Part shown: in pieces, positions 56,423 to 64,000 of the stretch
Layout: every line of letters starts with the position of its first letter
Position numbering within the stretch: position 1 is the first letter of the stretch
Notes under the pieces: generated by a model
The model's database searches: none
Told to the model about the DNA's origin: nothing
Seen by the model: only the letters and a program-made list of their open reading frames with translations
Assembly: GCF_000012945.1 (NCBI RefSeq)
Contig: NC_007510.1
Span: forward strand, 2,108,001-2,172,000
Origin: Burkholderia lata
GTDB taxonomy: Bacteria; Pseudomonadota; Gammaproteobacteria; Burkholderiales; Burkholderiaceae
Direction of reading: 5' to 3'
Length of the DNA: 64,000 bases
Position numbers and translations under genes: made by a program

Positions 56423-57511
56423 TTACAGAACGGCGTCCTTGCGCACACCGTTGGAGGCGAAAAACCGCTTGAGGCGCACCAGCGCTTCCTGCTGGATCTG
56501 GCGCACGCGCTCGCGCGTGAGCCCCATCTCGTCGGCCAGCTCCTCGAGCGTCGCCGGTTCGATGTGGTTCAGGCCGAAGCGGCGCTCGATCACGTGCCGG
56601 TGCTTGTCGGACAGCCGAGACAGCCACGCGCGCGTCAGCGTCTCGAGCTCGCGGTGCTGCACCTCGGCGTCAGGCGACTGGCTCTGGTCGTCGGGCAGCA
56701 GGTCGAGCAGGCTGCTCGCGGGATCGAGGTCCAGCGGCGCGTCGAGCGACGCCGTGTGCTCGTTGAGCGCGAGGATGTCGGTGACTTCCTCGGCGGTCTT
56801 GCCGGTGAGATAGGCGATGTCGTCGATGCTGGCTTCGCGGCGCTCGGCCGCCTCGCCCGTCGACATCGAGTTCTTTTCGAGATGGCGCTTCGCGCGCAGC
56901 ACCTGGTTCAGTTCGCGGATCACGTGCACGGGCAGGCGCACCGTGCGGGCCTGGTTCATGATCGCCCGTTCGATGCTCTGCCGGATCCACCACGTCGCGT
57001 AGGTCGAGAAACGAAAGCCGCGCGTCGGGTCGAATTTCTCGATCGCATGCATCAGGCCGAGGTTGCCTTCCTCGATCAGGTCGAGAAGCGGCACGCCACG
57101 GTTCAGATACCCCTTCGCGATGCTGACGACGAGGCGCAGGTTGCGCTCGATCATCACCTGCCGCGCCTCGAATTCGCCGGCCTTGGCCAGACGCGAATAA
57201 CGCTGCTCCTCCTCGACGGTGAGCAGCGGCTTCACGCTGATGCGGTTCAGGTAATGCTGGATCGTGTCGGCCGTGAGTTCGGCCTGCAGCATCGTGCGGA
57301 AATCGTCGACGTCGGGCGCCGCCTCGGCACGGCCTTCGCGCTCGTCGTCGCCGCCTTCCGAGTCAGAGTCGCGTGCCTCGAGGTCACGCTCGTTGTCCGC
57401 GACGTCGTCTTCGTCGTCCGTCGAAGCACCAGCTCGCCCCACCGATGCTTGCGTGGCTCGACTGATTTTCTCAGACTCGGCTTGCGGCTCGTGGCGCTTC
57501 GATTTCGGCAT
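56423..57511 (-). CDS. rpoS: RNA polymerase sigma factor RpoS (sigma-38)
   Basis: Master regulator of stationary phase and general stress. The 362-residue protein has sigma-70 region 1.2 (TADTIQHYLNRISVKPLLT), region 2 (LRLVVSIAKGYLNRGVPLLDLIEEGN, with YATWWIRQSIERAI), region 3 and region 4 (ELADEMGLTRERVRQIQ). The first about 70 residues are a very acidic, low-complexity leader rich in Asp, Glu and Arg, longer than in E. coli. It is 11 bases downstream of nlpD; in E. coli the rpoS promoter lies inside nlpD, and the same is likely here. Confidence 0.97.
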   Translation of the reverse strand: MPKSKRHEPQAESEKISRATQASVGRAGASTDDEDDVADNERDLEARDSDSEGGDDEREGRAEAAPDVDDFRTMLQAELTADTIQHYLNRISVKPLLTVEEEQRYSRLAKAGEFEARQVMIERNLRLVVSIAKGYLNRGVPLLDLIEEGNLGLMHAIEKFDPTRGFRFSTYATWWIRQSIERAIMNQARTVRLPVHVIRELNQVLRAKRHLEKNSMSTGEAAERREASIDDIAYLTGKTAEEVTDILALNEHTASLDAPLDLDPASSLLDLLPDDQSQSPDAEVQHRELETLTRAWLSRLSDKHRHVIERRFGLNHIEPATLEELADEMGLTRERVRQIQQEALVRLKRFFASNGVRKDAVL

Positions 57512-57522
57512 GGTCGTCTCGG

Positions 57523-58407
57523 TTATTGAGGCGGCAAATACTTCAGCGGATCGACAGGTTTACCCTGCCGGCGAACCTCGAAATGCAGCATCACGCGGTC
57601 GGAATCGCTGTTCCCCATCTCGGCGATCTTCTGCCCCTTCGTTACCGCGTCCCCCTCTTTTACCATCAAAGCGCGATTGTGTGCATACGCCGTGAGGTAA
57701 GTTGCATCGTGCTTGATGATAATGAGGTTGCCGTAGCCGCGCAGACCATTGCCGGAGTAGACGACGCGACCGTCGGCCGCCGCCTTCACGGTCTCGCCGG
57801 CCGTGCCGCCGATATTGACGCCCTTGTTCTTCGCGTCGTCGAAACCGTTCAGCACGGGACCGCGCGCGGGCCACGCGAACGTCACGGGGCCGCTCGGCGC
57901 GGCTGCCGTATCGCTCGATGCGGCTGCCGCGGCAGGCGGCGTCGCGACCGACGACGTACCGGCGGCCGGCGTTGCGGGGCCGCTGCTGAGCGGCGCGGTC
58001 GCAACGGCGGCGCCCGCGATCGGCGCGGCGACCTGCGTGCCCGCTACGGCGGCACCGGCTTGCGGCGAAACACGCAGCAGCTGGTCGACTTCGATCTGAT
58101 TCGGGTTCACCAGGTTGTTCCACGCGGCGATGTCGCGATAGTTCTGCCCGTTTTCGAGTGCGATCCGGTACAGGGTGTCGCCCGGCTTCACCCGGTAGTA
58201 ACCCGGCGGCGCCGGGGGGAGCGGCGCCGCGGGCTGCGCGGTGCCGGTCGTGCCGAGCGAACCGGAGCGATCGACGACGGGCGCGTTGTCGAGCCGCGTC
58301 GCACAGGCGGCCAGAAGCGTGGAGAACGCAGCTACGCAGATCGCGCGCTGGGCGAGCGTGAGCGGTTCCCTGGAACGGTTGTTTTGCATCGCGCGCAACA
58401 TACTCAT
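57523..58407 (-). CDS. nlpD: NlpD-like lipoprotein with LysM and degenerate LytM (M23) domains
   Basis: Outer-membrane lipoprotein that activates the septal amidase AmiC rather than cutting peptidoglycan itself. The 294-residue protein has lipobox LLAAC (Cys35), a LysM domain (YYRVKPGDTLYRIALENGQNY), an Ala/Pro linker, and the M23 domain. The domain lacks zinc ligands: the usual HxxxD is replaced by N in NKGVNIGG, and the HxH motif reads MLHFE. It is therefore catalytically dead, as in E. coli NlpD. Starts at 58407, 58401 or 58392 are all possible. It lies between pcm and rpoS. Confidence 0.93.
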   Translation of the reverse strand: MSMLRAMQNNRSREPLTLAQRAICVAAFSTLLAACATRLDNAPVVDRSGSLGTTGTAQPAAPLPPAPPGYYRVKPGDTLYRIALENGQNYRDIAAWNNLVNPNQIEVDQLLRVSPQAGAAVAGTQVAAPIAGAAVATAPLSSGPATPAAGTSSVATPPAAAAASSDTAAAPSGPVTFAWPARGPVLNGFDDAKNKGVNIGGTAGETVKAAADGRVVYSGNGLRGYGNLIIIKHDATYLTAYAHNRALMVKEGDAVTKGQKIAEMGNSDSDRVMLHFEVRRQGKPVDPLKYLPPQ

Positions 58408-58412
58408 CGGTT

Positions 58413-59345
58413 TCAAATTACTCCGGATTTTAAAGGGACAAAGAAAACGCGATCAAGCCGTGACTCCCGCCATTGCGCGTGCGCGACGCGCTCGACGAGC
58501 GTGAGCACCTGGTGCTGCCCGCTCTGCGCGCCGACCGGCGCGACGAGCCGCCCGCCGATCGCAAGCTGCTCGAGCAGCGCCTGCGGCACGTCGAGCCCCG
58601 CCGCCGCGATCACGATCGCGTCGAACGGGGCCGCGGACGGCAGGCCGACACGCCCGTCGCCGTAGTGCAGACGGATGTTCGGCACGCGCAGCGGCCGCAG
58701 GTTCAGCTTCGCGCGCTCGTAGAGCGGCTTGATGCGTTCAATCGAATACACGTCGCGTGCCACGTGACTCAGCACGGCGGCCTGGTAGCCGCAGCCCGTG
58801 CCGATCTCGAGCACGCGCTCGAGCGTGCGGCCGGCCATCGCGAGCTCGATCATGCGCGCGACGACCGACGGCTTTGAAATGGTCTGCTGGTGGCCGATCG
58901 GCAACGCCGAATCCTCGTAAGCCTGCGTCGCGAGCCCCGGATCCACGAACATGTGTCGCGGCACCGCGGCCATCGCTTCCAGCACGCGCGCGTCGGTCAC
59001 ACCGTTCGCGCGCAGCCGTTCGACCATCCGTTCGCGCACACGTTCCGACGTGAGCGCAAACGCGCCGGCCGGCGCGACGCTCGGCGCGGCCGGCTTCGGC
59101 ATCGCGGGCTTCAGCGCGGTCGGCTTCGGTGCGGTCGCCGGCTTCGCGGCGGCGGAACCGGGCAATGCCGTACGCACCGCAGCAGGCTTCACCGCAACCG
59201 GCTTCAGCACGGCCGCGGGCTTGTCGGCGGCCTTCGAACCCGCGACCGCCGCATGGCGTTCGCCGGCCCGACCTTCCGACTTGCGTGGCGCTCGCTTGAG
59301 ATCTTCGAGCGCGAGCGGGAACCGCTTCGCGCGCTCGCCGCTCAT
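58413..59345 (-). CDS. pcm: protein-L-isoaspartate O-methyltransferase
   Basis: Repairs isoaspartyl residues that accumulate in ageing proteins, using SAM. The catalytic domain (about residues 105-310) has [23 protein letters not shown], the SAM motif [15 protein letters not shown] and [18 protein letters not shown]. About 100 extra N-terminal residues form an Ala/Lys/Pro-rich tail absent from E. coli Pcm. The ATG at 59345 overlaps the surE stop as ATGA, so the two are translationally coupled. The order surE-pcm-nlpD-rpoS is the classical stationary-phase cluster. Confidence 0.95.
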   Translation of the reverse strand: MSGERAKRFPLALEDLKRAPRKSEGRAGERHAAVAGSKAADKPAAVLKPVAVKPAAVRTALPGSAAAKPATAPKPTALKPAMPKPAAPSVAPAGAFALTSERVRERMVERLRANGVTDARVLEAMAAVPRHMFVDPGLATQAYEDSALPIGHQQTISKPSVVARMIELAMAGRTLERVLEIGTGCGYQAAVLSHVARDVYSIERIKPLYERAKLNLRPLRVPNIRLHYGDGRVGLPSAAPFDAIVIAAAGLDVPQALLEQLAIGGRLVAPVGAQSGQHQVLTLVERVAHAQWRESRLDRVFFVPLKSGVI

Positions 59346-60103
59346 GAAGCCCGCCCTCCGGCGCGCGCCCATTCGCGCGTCGCGGGCAGCATCTGCGTAT
59401 GCGTGAGGTCCAGCTGCAGCGGCGTGATCGACACGAAACCGTTTGCCACTGCGTGAAAATCGGTGCCGTCGCTGGCGTCCAGCGCTTCGCCCGCTGCGCC
59501 GATCCAGTAGATCGGTTCACCGCGCGGGTCGGTCTGGCGAATCACCGGCTGCGACGGATGTCGCTTGCCGAGGCGCGTGACCTTCCAGCCTTTCAGTTCG
59601 TCGTACGGCAGGTTCGGAATATTGACGTTCAGCAACGGCTGGCCCGGCAGCGGATGCGCGAGGTAGTGCTTGACGATTTCCGCGGCGACGCGCGCGGCGT
59701 CCGGCAGATGGGCCCAGCCCTTGTCGACCAGCGAGAATGCGATCGCCGGCACGCCGAACATGATGCCTTCGGTGGCGGCCGCAACTGTCCCCGAATAGAG
59801 CGTGTCTTCGCCCATGTTCTGGCCGTTGTTGATCCCGGAAACGACGAGATCCGGCCTGGCGTCGGCCATCCCCGTCAACGCGACGTGTACCGAATCGGTC
59901 GGCGTGCCGTTCACGTAGAAGAAACCCGTACTCGCCGCGCGCTGCACCGACAGCGGCCGCGACAACGTGAGGGAATTCGACGCGCCGCTGCAGTTCTGCT
60001 CGGGCGCGATCACCGTGAGCTCGGCCAGCGGCTGCAGCGCGTCGCTGAGCGCGGCGAGACCGGGGGCGAGATAGCCGTCGTCGTTGCTGAGTAGGATTCG
60101 CAT
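59342..60103 (-). CDS. surE: 5'/3'-nucleotidase SurE
   Basis: Metal-dependent survival phosphatase acting on nucleoside monophosphates and polyphosphate. The 253-residue protein opens [19 protein letters not shown] with the acidic metal ligands in SNDDG, and has [31 protein letters not shown] and [11 protein letters not shown]. The ATG at 60103 gives the family start; the upstream frame is not coding. It is the first gene of the stationary-phase group on the minus strand. Confidence 0.96.
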   Translation of the reverse strand: MRILLSNDDGYLAPGLAALSDALQPLAELTVIAPEQNCSGASNSLTLSRPLSVQRAASTGFFYVNGTPTDSVHVALTGMADARPDLVVSGINNGQNMGEDTLYSGTVAAATEGIMFGVPAIAFSLVDKGWAHLPDAARVAAEIVKHYLAHPLPGQPLLNVNIPNLPYDELKGWKVTRLGKRHPSQPVIRQTDPRGEPIYWIGAAGEALDASDGTDFHAVANGFVSITPLQLDLTHTQMLPATREWARAGGRAS

Positions 60104-60259
60104 CCGGCGATTGTAACCGAGGAAAGATGGCGCGAGAGCGACAGTCCGGCGACTGCGGATGGACAGCTGCGGGCACCCGGACACGCAGCGCCGTTGCGGT
60201 GCGGTGCGGCGTTCTGCGTGCTCAGGAAAGCGCCGCGCCGGCCCGGGTTTTCCCCCGCT

Positions 60260-60315
60260 AACGGAGCCCCGTTGGCGAACGCTCCGTTCCGGGAGCCTGG
60301 CGCGAAACGCCAGGC
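60260..60315. terminator. two adjacent hairpins between the CaiB-type gene and surE
   Basis: GCCTGGCG (60295-60302) with CGCCAGGC (60308-60315), and AACGGAGC (60260-60267) with GCTCCGTT (60281-60288). Both lie within 66 bases after the CoA-transferase stop. No U-run is seen; they probably form its 3' end. Confidence 0.45.
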
Positions 60316-60325
60316 CCGAGGGTGC

Positions 60326-61531
60326 TCAAATCGCGCCCGCGTCGCGCAGTGCGGCAATCGCCGGCGCGTCGTAGCCGAGGCCACGCAGCACCTCGTCCGT
60401 ATGCTCGCCGAGTTCGGGCCCGAGCCAGCGCGTTTCGCCCGGCGTGTCGGACAGCTTCGGCGTGATGTTCGGCAGCGGAATGTCGGTGCCGTCGGCCAGC
60501 TTGAAGCGCTGGATCATCCGCCGTGCGACGAACTGCGGATCGGTGAACATGTCGGCCGCGCTATAGATGCGCCCGGCCGGCACGTCGGCTGCATTGAGCA
60601 CGACAAGCGCTTCTTCGATCGTGCGCGGCGCGAGCCACGCAGCGATCGCATCGTCGATCTCCTGCGTGCGCGGCACGCGCCCGTCGTTTTGCGCAAGCGC
60701 GGGATCGTCGGCGAGGTCGTCGCGCTCGATCGCTTTCATCAGGCGCTTGAAGATCGGATCGCTGTTGCCGCCGATCACGATGCTGCCGTCACGGCACGCG
60801 TACGTATTCGACGGCACGATGCCCGGCAGCGACGCGCCGGTACGCTCGCGCACCATCCCGTACACGCCGTATTCGGGCACCACGCTTTCCATCATGTTGA
60901 AGACGGCTTCATACAGTGCAACGTCGACCACCTGCCCCGCGCCGCCGTTGACCTTGCGGTGATGCAGCGCCATCAGCGCGCCGATCACGCCGTGCAGCGC
61001 GGCGATCGAATCGCCGATCGAGATGCCGATGCGCGGCGGCGGCAGCTCGGGATAGCCGGTGATGTGACGCAGCCCGCCCATCGATTCGGCGATCGCGCCG
61101 AAGCCGGGCCGATCGCGGTACGGGCCCGTCTGCCCGTAACCCGACAAGCGCACCATCACGAGGCCCGGGTTGTCGGCCGACAGCACGTCGTAGCCGAGCC
61201 CGAGCTTTTCGAGCAGGCCCGGGCGGAAGTTCTCGATCACGATGTCGGCCTCGCGCGCGAGTTGCCGCGCGATCGCCTTGCCGGCGTCGGCCTTCAGGTT
61301 GAGCGTGACCGATTTCTTGTTGCGCGCCTGGACGGACCACCACAGCGACGTGCCGCCCTGCTCCGGATGGAGCTTGCGCCACTTGCGCAGCGGGTCGCCG
61401 CCGTTCGGATCCTCGATCTTGATCACTTCCGCGCCGAATTCGGCGAACAGCCGCGACGCGAACGGTCCCGCGATCAGCGTTCCGAATTCGAGCACTTTGA
61501 CGCCCGCAAGCGGGCCCTGGCTGGTGCTCAT
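60326..61531 (-). CDS. CaiB/BaiF family (class III) CoA-transferase
   Basis: Transfers CoA between acyl groups through an aspartyl-acyl intermediate. The 401-residue protein has the family start GVKVLEFGTLIAGPFASRLFAEFGAEVIKIEDP, RNKKSVTLNLK, and the catalytic Asp in QVVDVALYEAVF near residue 196. GGYPELPPPRIGISIGDSIAA-like and GLYxxDG-type blocks are intact. The acyl substrate is unknown; formyl, succinyl, carnitine and methylmalyl substrates are all known in the family. It lies downstream of recR by 48 bases on the same strand, without an obvious link to it. Confidence 0.88.
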   Translation of the reverse strand: MSTSQGPLAGVKVLEFGTLIAGPFASRLFAEFGAEVIKIEDPNGGDPLRKWRKLHPEQGGTSLWWSVQARNKKSVTLNLKADAGKAIARQLAREADIVIENFRPGLLEKLGLGYDVLSADNPGLVMVRLSGYGQTGPYRDRPGFGAIAESMGGLRHITGYPELPPPRIGISIGDSIAALHGVIGALMALHHRKVNGGAGQVVDVALYEAVFNMMESVVPEYGVYGMVRERTGASLPGIVPSNTYACRDGSIVIGGNSDPIFKRLMKAIERDDLADDPALAQNDGRVPRTQEIDDAIAAWLAPRTIEEALVVLNAADVPAGRIYSAADMFTDPQFVARRMIQRFKLADGTDIPLPNITPKLSDTPGETRWLGPELGEHTDEVLRGLGYDAPAIAALRDAGAI

Positions 61532-61579
61532 GTGTCTCCCTGGTATGAGGAACGGCGCCGCCTGGCAGCGGCGCCCGGC

Positions 61580-62176
61580 TTACATAGTGCGGCGGTCGAG
61601 CATCGCGCGGGCGATGGTGCCCGCGTCGACGTATTCGAGCTCGCCGCCCACCGGCACGCCGCGCGCGAGGCGCGTGACCGCGAGCCCGCGCGCCTTCAGC
61701 GTCTGGCCGAGGTAGTGCGCGGTGGCTTCGCCTTCGTTCGTGAAGTTGGTCGCGAGCACGACTTCCTTGACGACGCCGTCGGACGCGCGCCGCACGAGGC
61801 GGTCGAAATGGATTTCCTTCGGGCCGATCCCGTCGAGCGGGCTCAGCCGGCCCATCAGCACGAAATACAGCCCGCGGTAAGTCATCGTCTGCTCGAGCAT
61901 GATCTGATCGGCAGGCGTCTCGACGACGCACAGCAGCGTCGGATCACGCTCTTCGTCGCTGCAGACCTCGCAGATCTGCGCTTCGGTGAACGTGTTGCAC
62001 TTCTCGCAGTGCTGCAGGTGCTCGGTCGCGAACAGCAGCGACCGGCCGAGCCGCTCCGCGCCCTCCCGATCGTGCTGCATCAGGTGGACCGCCATGCGCT
62101 GGGCGGATTTCGGCCCGACGCCGGGCAGCACGCGCAATGCTTCGACGAGAGCAGACAGGGCGGACGGCTGTTTCAT
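61580..62176 (-). CDS. recR: recombination protein RecR
   Basis: Acts with RecF and RecO in daughter-strand gap repair, loading RecA. The 198-residue protein has the helix-hairpin-helix ([17 protein letters not shown]), a zinc finger with [16 protein letters not shown] near residues 57-72, and the Toprim domain with [11 protein letters not shown] and [16 protein letters not shown]. Its place after ybaB and dnaX is the conserved bacterial order. Confidence 0.97.
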   Translation of the reverse strand: MKQPSALSALVEALRVLPGVGPKSAQRMAVHLMQHDREGAERLGRSLLFATEHLQHCEKCNTFTEAQICEVCSDEERDPTLLCVVETPADQIMLEQTMTYRGLYFVLMGRLSPLDGIGPKEIHFDRLVRRASDGVVKEVVLATNFTNEGEATAHYLGQTLKARGLAVTRLARGVPVGGELEYVDAGTIARAMLDRRTM

Positions 62177-62207
62177 ACGGCAGCAAAAAGTGGCACGGAC
62201 GCTACGC

Positions 62208-62534
62208 TCAGAACGGCAGCTTGAAGCCCGGGGGCAGCGGCAGGCCCGACGTCATGCCGCTCATTTTTTCCTGCGACGTCGCTTCGGCCTTGCGCACGGC
62301 GTCGTTGAACGCAGCCGCGACGAGATCCTCGAGCATGTCCTTGTCGTCCGCGAGCAGGCTCGGGTCGATCGACACGCGACGTACTTCGTTGCGGCACGTC
62401 ATCGTCACCTTGACGAGGCCGGCGCCCGACTGCCCTTCGACTTCGATCAGCGCAAGCTGCTCCTGCATCTTCTTCATGTTTTCCTGCATTTGCTGCGCTT
62501 GCTTCATCAGTCCGGCGAGGTTGCCTTTCAACAT
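62208..62534 (-). CDS. ybaB: nucleoid-associated protein, YbaB/EbfC family
   Basis: Small DNA-binding protein of 108 residues forming a tweezer-like dimer that coats the chromosome. The Met/Gln-rich N-terminal helix ([20 protein letters not shown]) and the middle [20 protein letters not shown] are diagnostic. AAGGAG lies 9 bases before the ATG at 62534. It lies between dnaX and recR. Confidence 0.95.
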   Translation of the reverse strand: MLKGNLAGLMKQAQQMQENMKKMQEQLALIEVEGQSGAGLVKVTMTCRNEVRRVSIDPSLLADDKDMLEDLVAAAFNDAVRKAEATSQEKMSGMTSGLPLPPGFKLPF

Positions 62535-62626
62535 GGGAATACTCCTTCTTGATCGTGTGAAAACCGGCACGCGGCGCGTGCCGGCCAATGTGTGGGCGTG
62601 ATTGTGCCTGTCGCGGGGCGGTCAGT

Positions 62627-64000
62627 TCAATGCAGCGTCGGCGGCGGGCCGTCCGGCGCCGCGTCGGCAAGCGGGCGCACCGAACCCTCGACGATGCGCG
62701 CACCGAAATCGCGCACGAGCTGCTGGACGAACGGATCGCCGTGAATCTCCTGCTCGGCCTCGCGCTGGCGTGCCGCGCGCGCGGCCGCATCGAGCGCCGC
62801 CGCCGTACGCCGTGCGGGCCCGACTTCGACGGCCACCTCGACCGGCTTGCCGAGCGCATCGGCCAGCGCGGCCTTCAGCTTCGCCACCTGCGCGGCGTCC
62901 GCATATTGCGGCACCGGCACGGAAAGTTTCAACGTCGTCGCATCGACGGCCGTCAGTTCGCTGTTGAACGCAAGCTGGTACGCGACGCCCTTGAGCGGCA
63001 GCCGTGCAGCCAGTGCCGGCCATTCGCCGTCGAAGCCGACCGGATCGAGTGCGATCGCGGGCGGCAACGGACGCGTGTCGACCGGTGCGGACGGACGGGT
63101 TTCCGCCGGCCTCGGCGTCACGCGCACATCGTCGGGGCCGCTGTCGAACACCGGCACGAAGCCATCGTCGGGCGGGCCGCCGAACATTTCGTCGGCGCTG
63201 AGGGGCACGTAGTCGTCGGGCGGGATGTCTTCCCACGGCGGCGAGGCCTGACGCGAATCGGCTGCCTGCGGCGCACGGGCCGCGGCGCGCGGCGTCGGCA
63301 CCTGTACGGCAGCGGGACGCGGTGCGACCGGTTTCTCGGCAGCCGGCTGGGCTGCCGGTTTAGCGGCTGGGGCGGCACCTGCGCGCCCGCGGTCGGACGA
63401 CACGCGCATCCCCGCATTGCGCAACACGTCGAGCGCGGCGGCAGCGCCTCCGGAACGCGCCGCCGGACGTGCAGCGGGCTCAGGCGGCGCAGCGCGCGGC
63501 GTCGGTTCGGACGGCGCAGCCGGCTCGTCGCTTCGCTGCTCAACGACGGCAGGCGACTCGGGCTCCTTGCGGACAGGCGCCGGGGTATCGCCGGCCGGCT
63601 CCGCTTGCGGTGCTGCAGCCGTCTGCGGCTGCGGCGTTTCGATGACTGGCGCGTCAACCGGGGCCGGCGCGGCGGCCTGGACGGCAGCCGGCTTTACGGC
63701 CGGCCGGTCCGTTTCGTCGCCGGACTGCACCGGCGCTGTATGCACAACCGGTGCCGCGGGTACCGCGGGCGCTGCCGGTGCAACGGCCTGCTGCCGCACT
63801 GCTTCGGCAGGTGCAGCCGATGCCGGCTTCGCCGCCGCAACCGATGCTGCCGCGACGCGCGGGCCCGGCACCGCACGCGGCACGGACGGCTGGCCGCCCG
63901 TCGCACTGCCGGCAGCAACCGCCGGCTCGAACGCGAGCATCCGCAGCAGCGTCATCGTGAAACCGGCGTACTCGTCCGGCGCCAGGCCGAGCTCGGCGCG
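62627..64000 (-). CDS. dnaX: DNA polymerase III subunits tau/gamma (C-terminal part; 5' end beyond window)
   Basis: Clamp-loader and replisome organiser. Only the last about 457 residues are present, beginning in the region YAGFTMTLLRMLAFEP at the end of the collar domain (III). A long Ala/Pro-rich linker of more than 150 residues follows, then the tau-specific C-terminal domains (VAYQLAFNSELTAVDATTLKL and DPFVQQLVRDFGARIVEGSV), which contact DnaB and Pol III alpha. No internal frameshift signal was identified in the visible part. The frame continues open to base 64000 and ends with TGA at 62627-62629. It heads the dnaX-ybaB-recR group. Confidence 0.93.
   Translation of the reverse strand, partial: RAELGLAPDEYAGFTMTLLRMLAFEPAVAAGSATGGQPSVPRAVPGPRVAAASVAAAKPASAAPAEAVRQQAVAPAAPAVPAAPVVHTAPVQSGDETDRPAVKPAAVQAAAPAPVDAPVIETPQPQTAAAPQAEPAGDTPAPVRKEPESPAVVEQRSDEPAAPSEPTPRAAPPEPAARPAARSGGAAAALDVLRNAGMRVSSDRGRAGAAPAAKPAAQPAAEKPVAPRPAAVQVPTPRAAARAPQAADSRQASPPWEDIPPDDYVPLSADEMFGGPPDDGFVPVFDSGPDDVRVTPRPAETRPSAPVDTRPLPPAIALDPVGFDGEWPALAARLPLKGVAYQLAFNSELTAVDATTLKLSVPVPQYADAAQVAKLKAALADALGKPVEVAVEVGPARRTAAALDAAARAARQREAEQEIHGDPFVQQLVRDFGARIVEGSVRPLADAAPDGPPPTLH

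Overview
This window looks like about 64 kb of the main chromosome of a Burkholderia, most probably of the B. cepacia complex. The DNA is very GC-rich, and the core genes and their order (phaC-phaA-phaB-phaR; ndk-rlmN-rodZ-ispG-hisS-yfgM-bamB-der-hfq-hflX-hflK-hflC-DUF2065-hisZ-purA; surE-pcm-nlpD-rpoS; dnaX-ybaB-recR) are those of beta-proteobacteria. The species cannot be settled by eye. No rRNA, tRNA, CRISPR array, insertion sequence, prophage or replication origin was recognised. Genes run off both ends: an AsmA-family gene at base 1 and dnaX at base 64000.

Layout. 1-13.8 kb: mixed metabolic and envelope genes: AsmA-like protein, a FetAB-type ABC exporter, a probable periplasmic lysozyme inhibitor, a DUF6013-type secreted protein, a LysR regulator divergent from an MDR oxidoreductase, serB, a cystathionine beta-lyase-like enzyme, a secreted hypothetical protein, bktB thiolase, a KdgK-type sugar kinase, and rimO. 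13.8-19.3 kb: an accessory-looking stretch with long gene-free spacers. It carries a six-repeat beta-propeller (lectin-like) gene of visibly lower GC, a small hypothetical gene, a RibD/DHFR-like reductase, a DAO-type FAD oxidoreductase and an LprI-type secreted protein. 19.3-24.0 kb: polyhydroxyalkanoate genes phaR, phaB, phaA and phaC. 24.4-33.3 kb: pgeF, rluD, bamD, a YoaA/DinG helicase, two small coiled-coil proteins, and tex. 33.4-52.1 kb: kup, then a long minus-strand housekeeping series from ndk to a phosphoribosyltransferase. It links RNA quality control (hfq, hflX, rlmN), membrane proteostasis (hflKC, yfgM), outer-membrane assembly (bamB), ribosome assembly (der), cell shape (rodZ), isoprenoid synthesis (ispG), histidine charging and biosynthesis (hisS, hisZ) and purine synthesis (purA). 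52.4-64 kb: a BAX-inhibitor-1-like membrane protein, rlmD, an EEP-family phosphohydrolase, and then the stationary-phase/repair group surE-pcm-nlpD-rpoS-(3'-5' exonuclease), a CaiB-type CoA-transferase, and recR-ybaB-dnaX.

The housekeeping blocks are ordinary. The parts that deserve a second look are the beta-propeller gene with its palindromic leader inside the rimO-phaR interval, several strong inverted repeats placed against start codons (ispG, der, the LysR/MDR pair), and two unrelated lysozyme-inhibitor-like secreted proteins in one window. Many long open frames antisense to real genes exist, as expected at this GC content; they are left out.
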